NCBI RefSeq assembly: GCF_023130475.1
Contig: NZ_JAKHEX010000005.1
Location: 1-64,000, forward strand
Source: Aciditerrimonas ferrireducens
GTDB lineage: Bacteria > Actinomycetota > Acidimicrobiia > Acidimicrobiales > UBA8190
DNA: 64,000 nt
Reading direction: 5' to 3'
Part shown: one piece after another, positions 32,828 through 40,082 of the stretch
Layout of the letters: each line of letters opens with the position of its first letter
How positions within the stretch are numbered: position 1 is the stretch's first letter
Notes under the pieces: model-generated
Database searches by the model: none
Told to the model about the DNA's origin: nothing
What the model saw: only the letters and a program-made list of their open reading frames with translations
Translations under genes and position numbers: made by a program

Positions 32828-33960
32828 CCGAGCACACCCCAGGGCGCCAGGACGCCGCCGCCCTGCCCGGAGCGGCCCCCGCGAATACCTGGCGTGCTGT
32901 CGCCCCGCCCCGTTCCCGGCGGGGTCCCCGACGCTGCGTCCGCTGCCGCCAGCCGGCGGCGGTGGAGCTGCCGGGTCAGCGGACCGCCTTCTGCCCGCCC
33001 TGCTACCTCCACCACGTCCGCCAGAAGGTGGCCCGCACCATGGCCGAGGGCCACATGCTCCGGCGGGGCGAACGGGCCGTCGTCGCCGTCTCGGGGGGCA
33101 AGGACTCGCTCTGCCTCTGGGACGTCCTGGCGACCGCCGCGGAGGCCGACGCGACGGGCGATGCGCCGCCTCTCCTCGAGGCCCCCCCGGCCGGCGTCTA
33201 CCTGGACCTGGGGATCGGGGAGTACAGCGCCCGGTCCCGCGAGACGGTGGAGCGCTTCGCCGAGGCCCGGGGCCTGCCGCTCCACGTGGTGGCAGTGGCC
33301 GAGGAGCTCGGGGCGGGCATCCCCGAGGCCGCCCGGTCGGGGGCCCGGAGCGCCTGCGGGGTCTGCGGCCTGTCCAAACGGCACCTCCTCAACCGCTTCG
33401 CCCTGGCCGAGGGCTACGACGTGGTCCTGACCGGCCACAACCTCGACGACGAGGCGGCGGTCCTCCTGGGCAACGTCCTGCAGTGGGACCTCGAGCAGCT
33501 CCGCCGCCAGCGGCCGGTGCTCGAAGGACGCCCGGGCCTGGTCCGGCGGGCGAAGCCCCTCGTGCGGACCACCGAGTGGGAGACCGCCGCCTACTGCGTG
33601 GTGGCCGGCATCGACTACGTGGTGGAGGAGTGCCCGATGGCCGAGGGCAACCGCCACCTGGTCTACAAGGACCTCCTGGCCCGCCTGGAGGACCGGGCCC
33701 CGGGGATCCGCTCGGCCTTCCACCGGGGGTTCCTGCGCCGCCTGCAGCCCCTCCTGGAGGACCAGCTCGGGGAGCAGTCCCTGGCCGGCCTCCAGCCCTG
33801 CGCGCGCTGCGGGGCCCCGACCACCGGGGAGGTCTGCGCGTTCTGCCGGGTCGCCGAGCGCCTGGCGGCCCGCCGGGAGGCCGGGGACGGGGCCGAGCCC
33901 CTCAGCGCAGGTGCAGACCCCCATCCACCAGCAGGACCTCCCCCGTCACGTACGGACTAA
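32824..33960 (+). CDS. ttuA: TtuA/Ncs6-family tRNA 2-thiolation enzyme
   Basis: A 378-residue protein. The N-terminal zinc finger has Cys38, Cys41, Cys57 and Cys60. The PP-loop ATP-pyrophosphatase motif SGGKDS is at 90-95. Cys178, Cys181 (CGVCG) and Cys270 (EECPMAEGN) match the three ligands of the catalytic [4Fe-4S] cluster of TtuA. A second zinc site (CARCG, CAFC) lies near the C-terminus. TtuA transfers sulfur from TtuB to tRNA T54; Ncs6 relatives thiolate U34. The T-loop contexts of both tRNAs in this window suit T54 thiolation. The last 59 bases overlap the convergent SDR gene. Confidence 0.88.
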   Translation: MTEHTPGRQDAAALPGAAPANTWRAVAPPRSRRGPRRCVRCRQPAAVELPGQRTAFCPPCYLHHVRQKVARTMAEGHMLRRGERAVVAVSGGKDSLCLWDVLATAAEADATGDAPPLLEAPPAGVYLDLGIGEYSARSRETVERFAEARGLPLHVVAVAEELGAGIPEAARSGARSACGVCGLSKRHLLNRFALAEGYDVVLTGHNLDDEAAVLLGNVLQWDLEQLRRQRPVLEGRPGLVRRAKPLVRTTEWETAAYCVVAGIDYVVEECPMAEGNRHLVYKDLLARLEDRAPGIRSAFHRGFLRRLQPLLEDQLGEQSLAGLQPCARCGAPTTGEVCAFCRVAERLAARREAGDGAEPLSAGADPHPPAGPPPSRTD

Positions 33961-34657
33961 GCACCAGGCCGCAGATGGCGGCGGCCACGTCCTCGGGGCG
34001 GCCGGTCCGGGCCAGGGGAGCGGTGCGCTCCACGTGGCTCCGCACCGCCTCCCAGGAGGCGGTCCAGGGGGTCTCGACCATGCCCGGGGCCACGGCGTTC
34101 ACCCGGATCGCCGGGCCGAGGGCGCTGGCGAGCAGCCGGGTCATGTGGGAGACGGCCGCCTTCGAGCAGGCGTAGGGGATCGAGCTGCCCGAGGGCCGCT
34201 CGCCGGCGATCGAGGAGACGTTCACCACCTGGCCCTGGCCGCTGGCCCGCAGGTGGGGCACGGCGGCCACCGTCACCTGCCAGGTGCCCAGCACGTTCAC
34301 GTCCAGGATCTCCCGCCACACCGCCGGGCTGGCCGCCTCCAGGTCCTGGTGGGGGATCACCCGGGTGGTCCCGGCGTTGTTCACCAGCACGTCCAGCCGG
34401 CCGTGGCGCTCGACCGTCTCGGCCACCAGCCGGCGGGCCTCAGCCTCGTCGGCCACGTCCGCCTGCAGGTAGCTCGCCCCGGGCAGCTCGGCGGCCAGAG
34501 CCTCCCCGGCCGCCACCGACCGAGCCGAGTTCACCACCACCGTCGCCCCCAGGTCGGCCAGGGCACGGGCTGTGGCCGCCCCGATGCCCGAGGACGAGCC
34601 CGTGACCAGGGCCACCTGGCCCGCCAGGGGGCGGTCGTCCGCTCGAGGTCCGCTCAC
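33902..34657 (-). CDS. Short-chain dehydrogenase/reductase
   Basis: A 251-residue classical SDR. The cofactor motif TGSSSGIGAATARALADLG, NNAGTTRV, catalytic Ser in NVSSIAGE and YACSK (Tyr/Lys) are complete. The C-terminal segment LVDGGLHLR resembles FabG-like enzymes. The presence of VNSARS after the second strand suggests NADP(H). The substrate is not inferable. GTG 34657 has TAGCCT 6 bases upstream. Confidence 0.9.
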   Translation of the reverse strand: MSGPRADDRPLAGQVALVTGSSSGIGAATARALADLGATVVVNSARSVAAGEALAAELPGASYLQADVADEAEARRLVAETVERHGRLDVLVNNAGTTRVIPHQDLEAASPAVWREILDVNVLGTWQVTVAAVPHLRASGQGQVVNVSSIAGERPSGSSIPYACSKAAVSHMTRLLASALGPAIRVNAVAPGMVETPWTASWEAVRSHVERTAPLARTGRPEDVAAAICGLVLSPYVTGEVLLVDGGLHLR

Positions 34658-34663
34658 CGGCCC

Positions 34664-34669
34664 AGGCTA
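34664..34669 (-). promoter_or_regulatory. -10 hexamer TAGCCT for a leaderless SDR mRNA
   Basis: On the minus strand TAGCCT ends 6 bases before the GTG at 34657. Confidence 0.42.
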
Positions 34670-34699
34670 GCCAGGGGCCCGGTCCCGGACCGGGCTGGC

Positions 34700-35413
34700 C
34701 TACGACGCCCGCGGGGCTGCCCCGGCCGGTCGGCGCATGGTCCACATGGGCGGGCCGCTCGGGGCGGGCCGGAGCTCCTCGAGCACCTCGTAGCCGAAGC
34801 GGCGGTAGTAGGGCAGGTTCTCGGCCTTCTGGGTCTCCAGGTAGCAGTCCAGGCCCTCGGCGTCGGCCGCCGCCATGCCCGGCGCCTGCAGCCGTGCCCC
34901 CAGGCCACAGCGCTGGACCAAGGGGTCGACGACCAGCAGGAACAGGTACCAGAGCTCCTCTTTCGGGTGGGCCCGGTCGATGGCCAGCAGGTAGCGCAGC
35001 CCGTCGAGCAGCCCGGGTGGGCGGCGCCAGAGGGCCCGCAGGCCCCCGAGGAGCTCCCGGGCCTGGCCGGCCAGGGGCAGGGGGTAGGTGCCCGGGGGGA
35101 ACCAGACCGAGACGCCGAGCAGCCGCTCCCCCTGCCAGGCCCCGTAGCAGCGGGCCCGGGGGCCCGAGGCCTCCAGGCAGGCCAGCCAGAACCAGCCGAG
35201 CCCCCGGGAGCGTTCCAGGGCCCGGGGCTCGAGGTGCTCGAAGAGGGGGTCGTGGTGGAACGCCCGGGTGGCCACGGCCGCAGCCTGGCCCCGGTCCCCC
35301 GGCCGGGCCCCGGCCCCGAGGTCCAAGGGGCGGACCACCACCGGCCCTCCGGGCACCAGCACCGGGTCGGCCCAGGCCGGCTCCCCCGTCACCGGACGTT
35401 CGCTGCTCGTCAT
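34700..35413 (-). CDS. GNAT-family N-acetyltransferase
   Basis: A 237-residue protein with the GNAT core: strand 4 and loop LWYLFLLVVDPLVQRCGLGARL (acetyl-CoA pyrophosphate-binding Q/R-x-x-G-x-G/A) and a C-terminal LETQKAENLPYYRRFGYEV. That last segment is the usual end of single-domain acetyltransferases that modify small molecules or amines. ATG 35413 has a GGGGGGAG ribosome site. The substrate is unknown. Confidence 0.8.
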   Translation of the reverse strand: MTSSERPVTGEPAWADPVLVPGGPVVVRPLDLGAGARPGDRGQAAAVATRAFHHDPLFEHLEPRALERSRGLGWFWLACLEASGPRARCYGAWQGERLLGVSVWFPPGTYPLPLAGQARELLGGLRALWRRPPGLLDGLRYLLAIDRAHPKEELWYLFLLVVDPLVQRCGLGARLQAPGMAAADAEGLDCYLETQKAENLPYYRRFGYEVLEELRPAPSGPPMWTMRRPAGAAPRAS

Positions 35414-35452
35414 CGCTCCCCCCTCCCTTCGCCGCCACCGGATCGAGCGCCG

Positions 35453-35512
35453 GTCCTCGGCCGCTCCGTGCTCAGCCGGTCCGTGGTCAGCCGGCCTGTG
35501 CTCAGCCAGTCC
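35453..35512. repeat. Tandem 15-bp repeat, about four units
   Basis: Three units at 35468-35482, 35483-35497 and 35498-35512 share the pattern GTGnTCAGCCnGnCC, with a weaker fourth at 35453-35467. The array covers the stop codon of the methyltransferase gene (35502) and part of the gap to the acetyltransferase. Unit number may vary between strains. Confidence 0.55.
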
Positions 35513-36131
35513 GGCGGGCCGCCAGCCAGGCGAAGGGCTGGACGGCCCCGGTCGGGGTCCGGTGCTCCTCCCGCTCGCTGGCCACCGCCTCGAACCCCGG
35601 GCCCAGGGCGGCGAGCAGGCCCGGGGGGTCGTAGCGGCGGACCGGCAGGCCCGAGCACTGCTCGGGGCCGTCGGGGGCGAAGGCCCCGACCACGACCGCA
35701 CCCCCGGGGTCCAGGGCCCGGCGGAGGACGGCCTGGTAGGCGGGCAGCTCGTCCTCGGTGAGGAAGTGCAGCACCGCCCGGTCGTGCCAGCAGCCGTAGC
35801 GCCGGGTCGGCGCGAAGGCCAGGAGGTCCGAGCACAGGAGCGTGACCCGGGGATCGCCGCCCAGGCGGCCGGCCACCTCGGCCAGGGCCTCCTCCGCCAC
35901 GTCGAGCACCGTCACGTCCCGGAAGCCCCGGGCCACGAGACGGTCCGCCAGGAACGACGCGCCCCCGCCGACGTCGAGCACCGCGGTCTGCGGCCCCACA
36001 CCCAGGGCGTCGAGCAGGGCCAGGGAGACCCGCGGCTCGGCCTGGTACCAGCTCCGGCTCGTCGGGGGCCGGGTGGTGTAGACCGAACGCCAGTGGGCGG
36101 CGCGGGCCTCGGGGGTCGCCGCGGGGGCCAC
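35502..36131 (-). CDS. Class I SAM-dependent methyltransferase
   Basis: A 209-residue protein with the Rossmann motifs TAVLDVGGGASFLADRLVAR (SAM-binding motif I), VTVLDVAEEAL (motif II acidic residue) and HDRAVLHFL (motif IV region). It opens with AAHWRSVYTTRPPTSRSWYQ, typical of small thiopurine- or tellurite-type methyltransferases. The substrate is not known. The GTG at 36131 has only an imperfect TAGGCA six bases upstream. The 3' end lies in a 15-bp tandem repeat. Confidence 0.82.
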   Translation of the reverse strand: MAPAATPEARAAHWRSVYTTRPPTSRSWYQAEPRVSLALLDALGVGPQTAVLDVGGGASFLADRLVARGFRDVTVLDVAEEALAEVAGRLGGDPRVTLLCSDLLAFAPTRRYGCWHDRAVLHFLTEDELPAYQAVLRRALDPGGAVVVGAFAPDGPEQCSGLPVRRYDPPGLLAALGPGFEAVASEREEHRTPTGAVQPFAWLAARRTG

Positions 36132-36196
36132 GCCTCCTGCCTAGCACAGCGTCGCCGACCAGGAGCGGTCGAGGAGCCGAACGGGGGAGGGGTCAG

Positions 36197-37228
36197 ATGC
36201 GCATCGGGGTCTTGACCGGCGGCGGGGACTGCCCCGGGCTGAACGCCGTCATCCGAGCCGTGGTCCGCCGAGCCGAGGTGGGCTTCGGGGACGAGCTGGT
36301 CGGCATCGCGGACGGCTGGCGGGGCCTCCTGGAGGGCCGGACCCTGCCCCTCGACGTGGAGCGCTGCCGGGGGATCCTGCCCCGGGGCGGGACCATCCTC
36401 GGGACCTCCCGCACCAACCCCTACGCCGCCCCCGACGGGCCGGCCCGGGTCCTGGCCACGGCCGCCGAGCTCGGCCTGGACGCAATCGTGGCCATCGGCG
36501 GGGAGGACACCTTGGGCGTGGCCCACCGGCTGGCCGCCGAGGGCCTGGCCGTGGTGGGGGTGCCGAAGACCATCGACAACGACCTGGCGGGCACCGAGCT
36601 GACCTTCGGGTTCCACACCGCCGTCCAGACCGCCACCGAGGCCATCGACCGGCTCCACACCACCGCCGAGTCCCACGACCGGGTGATCGTCTGCGAGGTC
36701 ATGGGCCGCCACGCCGGCTGGATCGCCACCTACGCCGGCATCGCCGGCGGCGCCACCGCCATCCTGGTGCCCGAGGAGCCCTTCGACCTCGACGAGGTCT
36801 GCGAAGTGCTCCGGGTCCGCCACGCCAAGGGCCGTTACGCCTCCATCGTGGTGGTGGCCGAAGGGGCCGTGCCGAAGGAGGGGACCCTGACCCTCGCGGC
36901 TGCCGAGCTCGACGCCTTCGGCCACCCCCGCCTGGGGGGCATCGCCGCGGTCCTCGCCCCCGAGATCGAGCGGCGCACCGGCATCGAGACCCGCATGACC
37001 ATCCTGGGCCACATCCAGCGGGGCGGGAGCCCCACGGCCTTCGACCGGGTGCTCGCCACCCGCTTCGGGGTGGCGGCCGCCGAGGCGGTCCACGAGGGGG
37101 CCTTCGACCAGATGGTGGCCCTCCGGGCCGGACAGATCGTCCGGGTCCCCCTGGCCGAGGCCCTCGCGGCCCCCAAGCACCTGGACCCCGAGCTCCTCCA
37201 CGGGGTGGCCGACTGGTTCCGGGGCTGA
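36197..37228 (+). CDS. 6-phosphofructokinase, PPi-dependent type
   Basis: A 343-residue phosphofructokinase. GGGDCPGLNAVIR at the N-terminus, PKTIDND with the catalytic Asp, MGRHAGWIA and GHIQRGGSPTAFDR are conserved. The phospho-donor determinants read Glu103-Asp104 (IGGEDTLG) and Lys124 (GVPKTIDND). Asp104 with Lys124 is the signature of pyrophosphate-dependent enzymes such as that of Amycolatopsis methanolica, whereas ATP enzymes have Gly104. The reaction would be reversible, serving glycolysis and gluconeogenesis. A GGGGGAGG ribosome site precedes ATG 36197. Confidence 0.88.
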   Translation: MRIGVLTGGGDCPGLNAVIRAVVRRAEVGFGDELVGIADGWRGLLEGRTLPLDVERCRGILPRGGTILGTSRTNPYAAPDGPARVLATAAELGLDAIVAIGGEDTLGVAHRLAAEGLAVVGVPKTIDNDLAGTELTFGFHTAVQTATEAIDRLHTTAESHDRVIVCEVMGRHAGWIATYAGIAGGATAILVPEEPFDLDEVCEVLRVRHAKGRYASIVVVAEGAVPKEGTLTLAAAELDAFGHPRLGGIAAVLAPEIERRTGIETRMTILGHIQRGGSPTAFDRVLATRFGVAAAEAVHEGAFDQMVALRAGQIVRVPLAEALAAPKHLDPELLHGVADWFRG

Positions 37229-37309
37229 GCCGAACGCCCGTGGGAGGCTAGGGGCCCCGATCCCGCGCCACCCCGACGACCCCCGTCGGGCGACGGAAGG
37301 AGCCTCGTC

Positions 37310-37828
37310 ATGCCCACAGTCCCGGACCCTCCTCGAGGCGAGCCGGCCCCCGGCGACCCGATCCCCCGTCCCCCCGCCTCGACGGACCCCCCGGGCGAGC
37401 CGACCACCGCGCCGGACCAGGACGGTACGGGGAGCCTCACCGCCCTCGCGGCACCCATGACCCGCTTCGAGCGGGCCCTCCAGGTGATCCCCCGGGCCCT
37501 CTCCAGCAAGGTCCACGTCCTGCTCCTCCTCGCCCTCGGGCTTTACCTCGTGGTCCTCCCGCTCCTCGGCGTGACGGTCAGCGCGAAGGCCGAGCTCATC
37601 GGGGGCAACTACACGAACGTCACCAGCGACGTCGGGGCCTGCATCGCGGCGGGCGGCACCTTGCACCTCATCCGCCAGAACCGTCGTCGCCACCGCCTCG
37701 AGCAGGAGCGCCTCCGCCTCACCACCGAGGTCCACGCCCTGCTCTGCCGGGCCCACCCCGAGCTCGCCGAGTCCCTCGGGGTCGGCGCGGCCGATCCCTC
37801 GACCGGCTCGAACCAGGCGGCCGGCTAG
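37310..37828 (+). CDS. Small membrane protein with Pro-rich N-terminus
   Basis: A 172-residue protein of unknown function. The first 48 residues are Pro/Asp/Gly-rich and disordered. One or two membrane spans follow at about 66-88 (VHVLLLLALGLYLVVLPLLG), with a further weakly hydrophobic stretch near 100-115, then a basic amphipathic helix (RRRHRLEQERLRLTTEVHAL). ATG 37310 has an AAGGAGC ribosome site. It overlaps the convergent exporter gene by 4 bases. Confidence 0.65.
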   Translation: MPTVPDPPRGEPAPGDPIPRPPASTDPPGEPTTAPDQDGTGSLTALAAPMTRFERALQVIPRALSSKVHVLLLLALGLYLVVLPLLGVTVSAKAELIGGNYTNVTSDVGACIAAGGTLHLIRQNRRRHRLEQERLRLTTEVHALLCRAHPELAESLGVGAADPSTGSNQAAG

Positions 37829-39333
37829 GGCTCGGCGCCCGCCCCCAGGGTGACCCCGGCCGGCTCCGGGCTCGGGGGGTCCTGGTAGATGGCCCGGGCT
37901 CGCCGCTGGCCCCAGGGGCCGGCGCAGACCCCGGCGATCGCCGCAGCCCCGAGGCCGCAGGCCACCGTGGCCCACCAGGCCAGGTGGGTGGCGGCAGCGA
38001 AGCTGGCCCGGTCCGCCACCGGCAGGTGCCCGCTGGCGAACGCCGCCGTGCTCACCAGGCCCCCCATGACCGCCACGCCCAGCACGTTGCCGACCTGCCG
38101 CGAGCTCGAGGCGATGGCCGAGGCCACCCCGGCCTGCTCGGGGGGCATGCCGCTCACCGCGGTGTTCGTGATCGGCGGGTTCATGAGGCCGAAGCCGAGC
38201 CCCAAGAGCACGTAGGCCCCGGCCAGCTGCAGGTAGGGGGTGGTCGGGGTCAGGTCCAGCAGCAGGGCCGCCCCGGCCGCCAGGCCCAGGCCCGAGAGGA
38301 CCAGCGGCAAGCGGGGACCGAGCCGGGCCACCAGGCGGCCGGCCACCGGCGAGGAGGCGGCGATGACCGTGGTGGCCGGCAGCAGGCTCACCCCGGCCAG
38401 CAGAGCCGAGTCCCCCCGGACCTCCTGGAGGTAGAGGGTGGTGACGAAGAGGAAGCCCGAGAGGGCCAAGAAGCCCAGGATGGCGACCGCGTTCGCCGCC
38501 GAGAACGGCGGGCTGCGGAAGAAGCGCAGCTCGACGAGCGGCTCGAGCTGCCGACCCTCCACCACCACCAGGCCGACCAGCGCCACCCCGGCGGCCGCCA
38601 GGGCCCCGAGGACCGCCGGGTGGAGCCACCCGCTGTCGGGCCCCTCGATGAGACCGAAGGTCAGACCCCCGAGCAGCACCATGGCCAGCACCTGGCCCAC
38701 CGGGTCGGGCCGCCGCGGCCGAGGCGCCTTCGACTCGGGCACGAACCGCCGGGCCGCGGCCCAGGCGGCCACCCCGACCGGCACGTTCACCCAGAACACC
38801 GACCGCCAGCCCACCGCGGCGACCAGCAGCCCCCCGATGATCGGGCCCGACGCCACCCCCAGGCCGAACACGGCGCTCCAGATCCCCAGGGCCCGGGCCC
38901 GCTCGGCCGGGTCGGTGTAGACCTGCCGGACGATCGACAGCGACACCGGGGTCAGCATGCAGCCACCCAGGGCCTGGAGCATCCGGAAGGCCACCAGCAG
39001 CCCCGTGCCCGGGGCCAGGCTGCAGAGCAGGGACCCCAGGCTGAACAGCAGCAGGCCGGTGGTGAACACCCGACGGCGTCCGATCCGGTCCGCCACCGCC
39101 CCCGAGAGCATCAGCAGGGTGGCCAGCACCAAGAGGTAGGCGTCGGCCACCCACTGCAGGCTGGCCACGTCCGCCCGGAAGGCCCGGCCGATCGTCGGCA
39201 GGGCCACGTTCAGCACCGTGCTGTCCACGTAGGTCATGAACAGGCTGACGCTGCAGATCACCAGGACCAGGAGCCGCCGCCGACGGCCCTCGGGGCCGGG
39301 GGGCGGGAAGGGGACCTGGCGTGCCGAGCGCAC
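37825..39333 (-). CDS. DHA2-family (EmrB/QacA-like) drug exporter
   Basis: A 502-residue MFS protein with about 14 spans. Motif A appears as SGAVADRIGRRRVFTTGLLL and motif C-like GLGVASGPIIGGLL follows TM4-5; the start MTYVDSTVLNVALPTIG is the classic DHA2 motif D1. It is probably an H+-coupled exporter of drugs or toxic organics. GTG 39333 has TAGCCT 6 bases upstream. It is divergent from a YceI gene, and the pair share a short regulatory region with TTGC-N4-GCAA. Confidence 0.9.
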   Translation of the reverse strand: MRSARQVPFPPPGPEGRRRRLLVLVICSVSLFMTYVDSTVLNVALPTIGRAFRADVASLQWVADAYLLVLATLLMLSGAVADRIGRRRVFTTGLLLFSLGSLLCSLAPGTGLLVAFRMLQALGGCMLTPVSLSIVRQVYTDPAERARALGIWSAVFGLGVASGPIIGGLLVAAVGWRSVFWVNVPVGVAAWAAARRFVPESKAPRPRRPDPVGQVLAMVLLGGLTFGLIEGPDSGWLHPAVLGALAAAGVALVGLVVVEGRQLEPLVELRFFRSPPFSAANAVAILGFLALSGFLFVTTLYLQEVRGDSALLAGVSLLPATTVIAASSPVAGRLVARLGPRLPLVLSGLGLAAGAALLLDLTPTTPYLQLAGAYVLLGLGFGLMNPPITNTAVSGMPPEQAGVASAIASSSRQVGNVLGVAVMGGLVSTAAFASGHLPVADRASFAAATHLAWWATVACGLGAAAIAGVCAGPWGQRRARAIYQDPPSPEPAGVTLGAGAEP

Positions 39334-39339
39334 CCGCCC

Positions 39340-39345
39340 AGGCTA
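39340..39345 (-). promoter_or_regulatory. -10 hexamer TAGCCT for a leaderless DHA2 exporter mRNA
   Basis: On the minus strand TAGCCT ends 6 bases before the GTG at 39333. Confidence 0.42.
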
Positions 39346-39367
39346 CCAGCCCCTCTGCACAAACTCG

Positions 39368-39396
39368 TTGCGACTGCAATAGTTGACGGGTACGAT
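39368..39396 (+). promoter_or_regulatory. Promoter of yceI-like gene with TTGC-N4-GCAA palindrome
   Basis: TTGCGA (39368-39373), 17 bases and TACGAT (39391-39396) form a promoter facing the YceI gene. TTGC (39368-39371) and GCAA (39376-39379) make a small palindrome over the -35 box, a plausible MarR- or TetR-type site controlling this gene and the divergent exporter. Confidence 0.5.
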
Positions 39397-39466
39397 GGGT
39401 TGCAGGGTGATCGATGCACCCGTCCATCTCGATCCGCTGCGAGGCAGCGGTCAGCAAGGAGGAGCC

Positions 39467-40033
39467 ATGAGCACTGCCGTCACCATCCCCGGCTACGTCG
39501 CCGGCACCTGGGACGCCGACGTCGTCCACTCCGAGGTCACCTTCGTCGTCCGCCACATGGTGGTGAGCAAGGTCCGGGGCAAGTTCGACCGCTTCAGCGC
39601 CACCATCGTGACCGCCGAGGACCCCCTCGCCTCCAGCGTCGAGGCCACCATCGAGGCCGCCTCCATCAACACCGGCAACGAGCAGCGGGACCAGCACATC
39701 CGCTCGGCCGACTTCCTCGACGCCGAGCACTACCCGACCATCACCTTCCGCTCGACCGGCATCCGCCCCAACGGCGACCAGTTCCTGGTCGACGGCGAGC
39801 TCACCATCCGGGGCGTCACCCGGCCGGTCACCTTGGCGCTCGAGGTCAACGGCTTCACCCCCGACCCCTACGGCGGCACCCGGGCCGGTTTCTCGGCGAC
39901 CACCGAGATCGACCGCAACGACTTCAACGTCAGCTACAACGGCCCGATCCCCGGCGCCGACAACGCCATGATCCTCTCGGACAAGGTCACCATCCACCTC
40001 GAGATCGAGGCCGTCCTCCGCAAGGACGCCTGA
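39467..40033 (+). CDS. YceI-family lipocalin-like protein
   Basis: A 188-residue protein with the complete YceI fold: GTWDADVVHSEVTFVVRHMV, VRGKFDRFSATIV, IEAASINTGNEQRDQHIRS and TFRSTGI. It ends with FSATTEIDRNDFNVSYNG. The family binds isoprenoid or polyprenyl-type lipids in a beta-barrel. No signal peptide is present, so it is cytoplasmic, unlike E. coli YceI. The start ATG 39467 has an AAGGAGGAG ribosome site. The divergent DHA2 exporter suggests a shared response to a hydrophobic compound. Confidence 0.92.
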   Translation: MSTAVTIPGYVAGTWDADVVHSEVTFVVRHMVVSKVRGKFDRFSATIVTAEDPLASSVEATIEAASINTGNEQRDQHIRSADFLDAEHYPTITFRSTGIRPNGDQFLVDGELTIRGVTRPVTLALEVNGFTPDPYGGTRAGFSATTEIDRNDFNVSYNGPIPGADNAMILSDKVTIHLEIEAVLRKDA

Positions 40034-40082
40034 CCCCCCGCCATCGGCCCGGCGCCGGCGTCGACCTGCTTCCGTCTCCCCC

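Noticed and set aside
35912-39997. Very long minus-strand open frame (about 1,360 codons)
   Set aside because: It has no domain structure and is antisense or out of frame to phosphofructokinase, the small membrane protein, the exporter and YceI genes.
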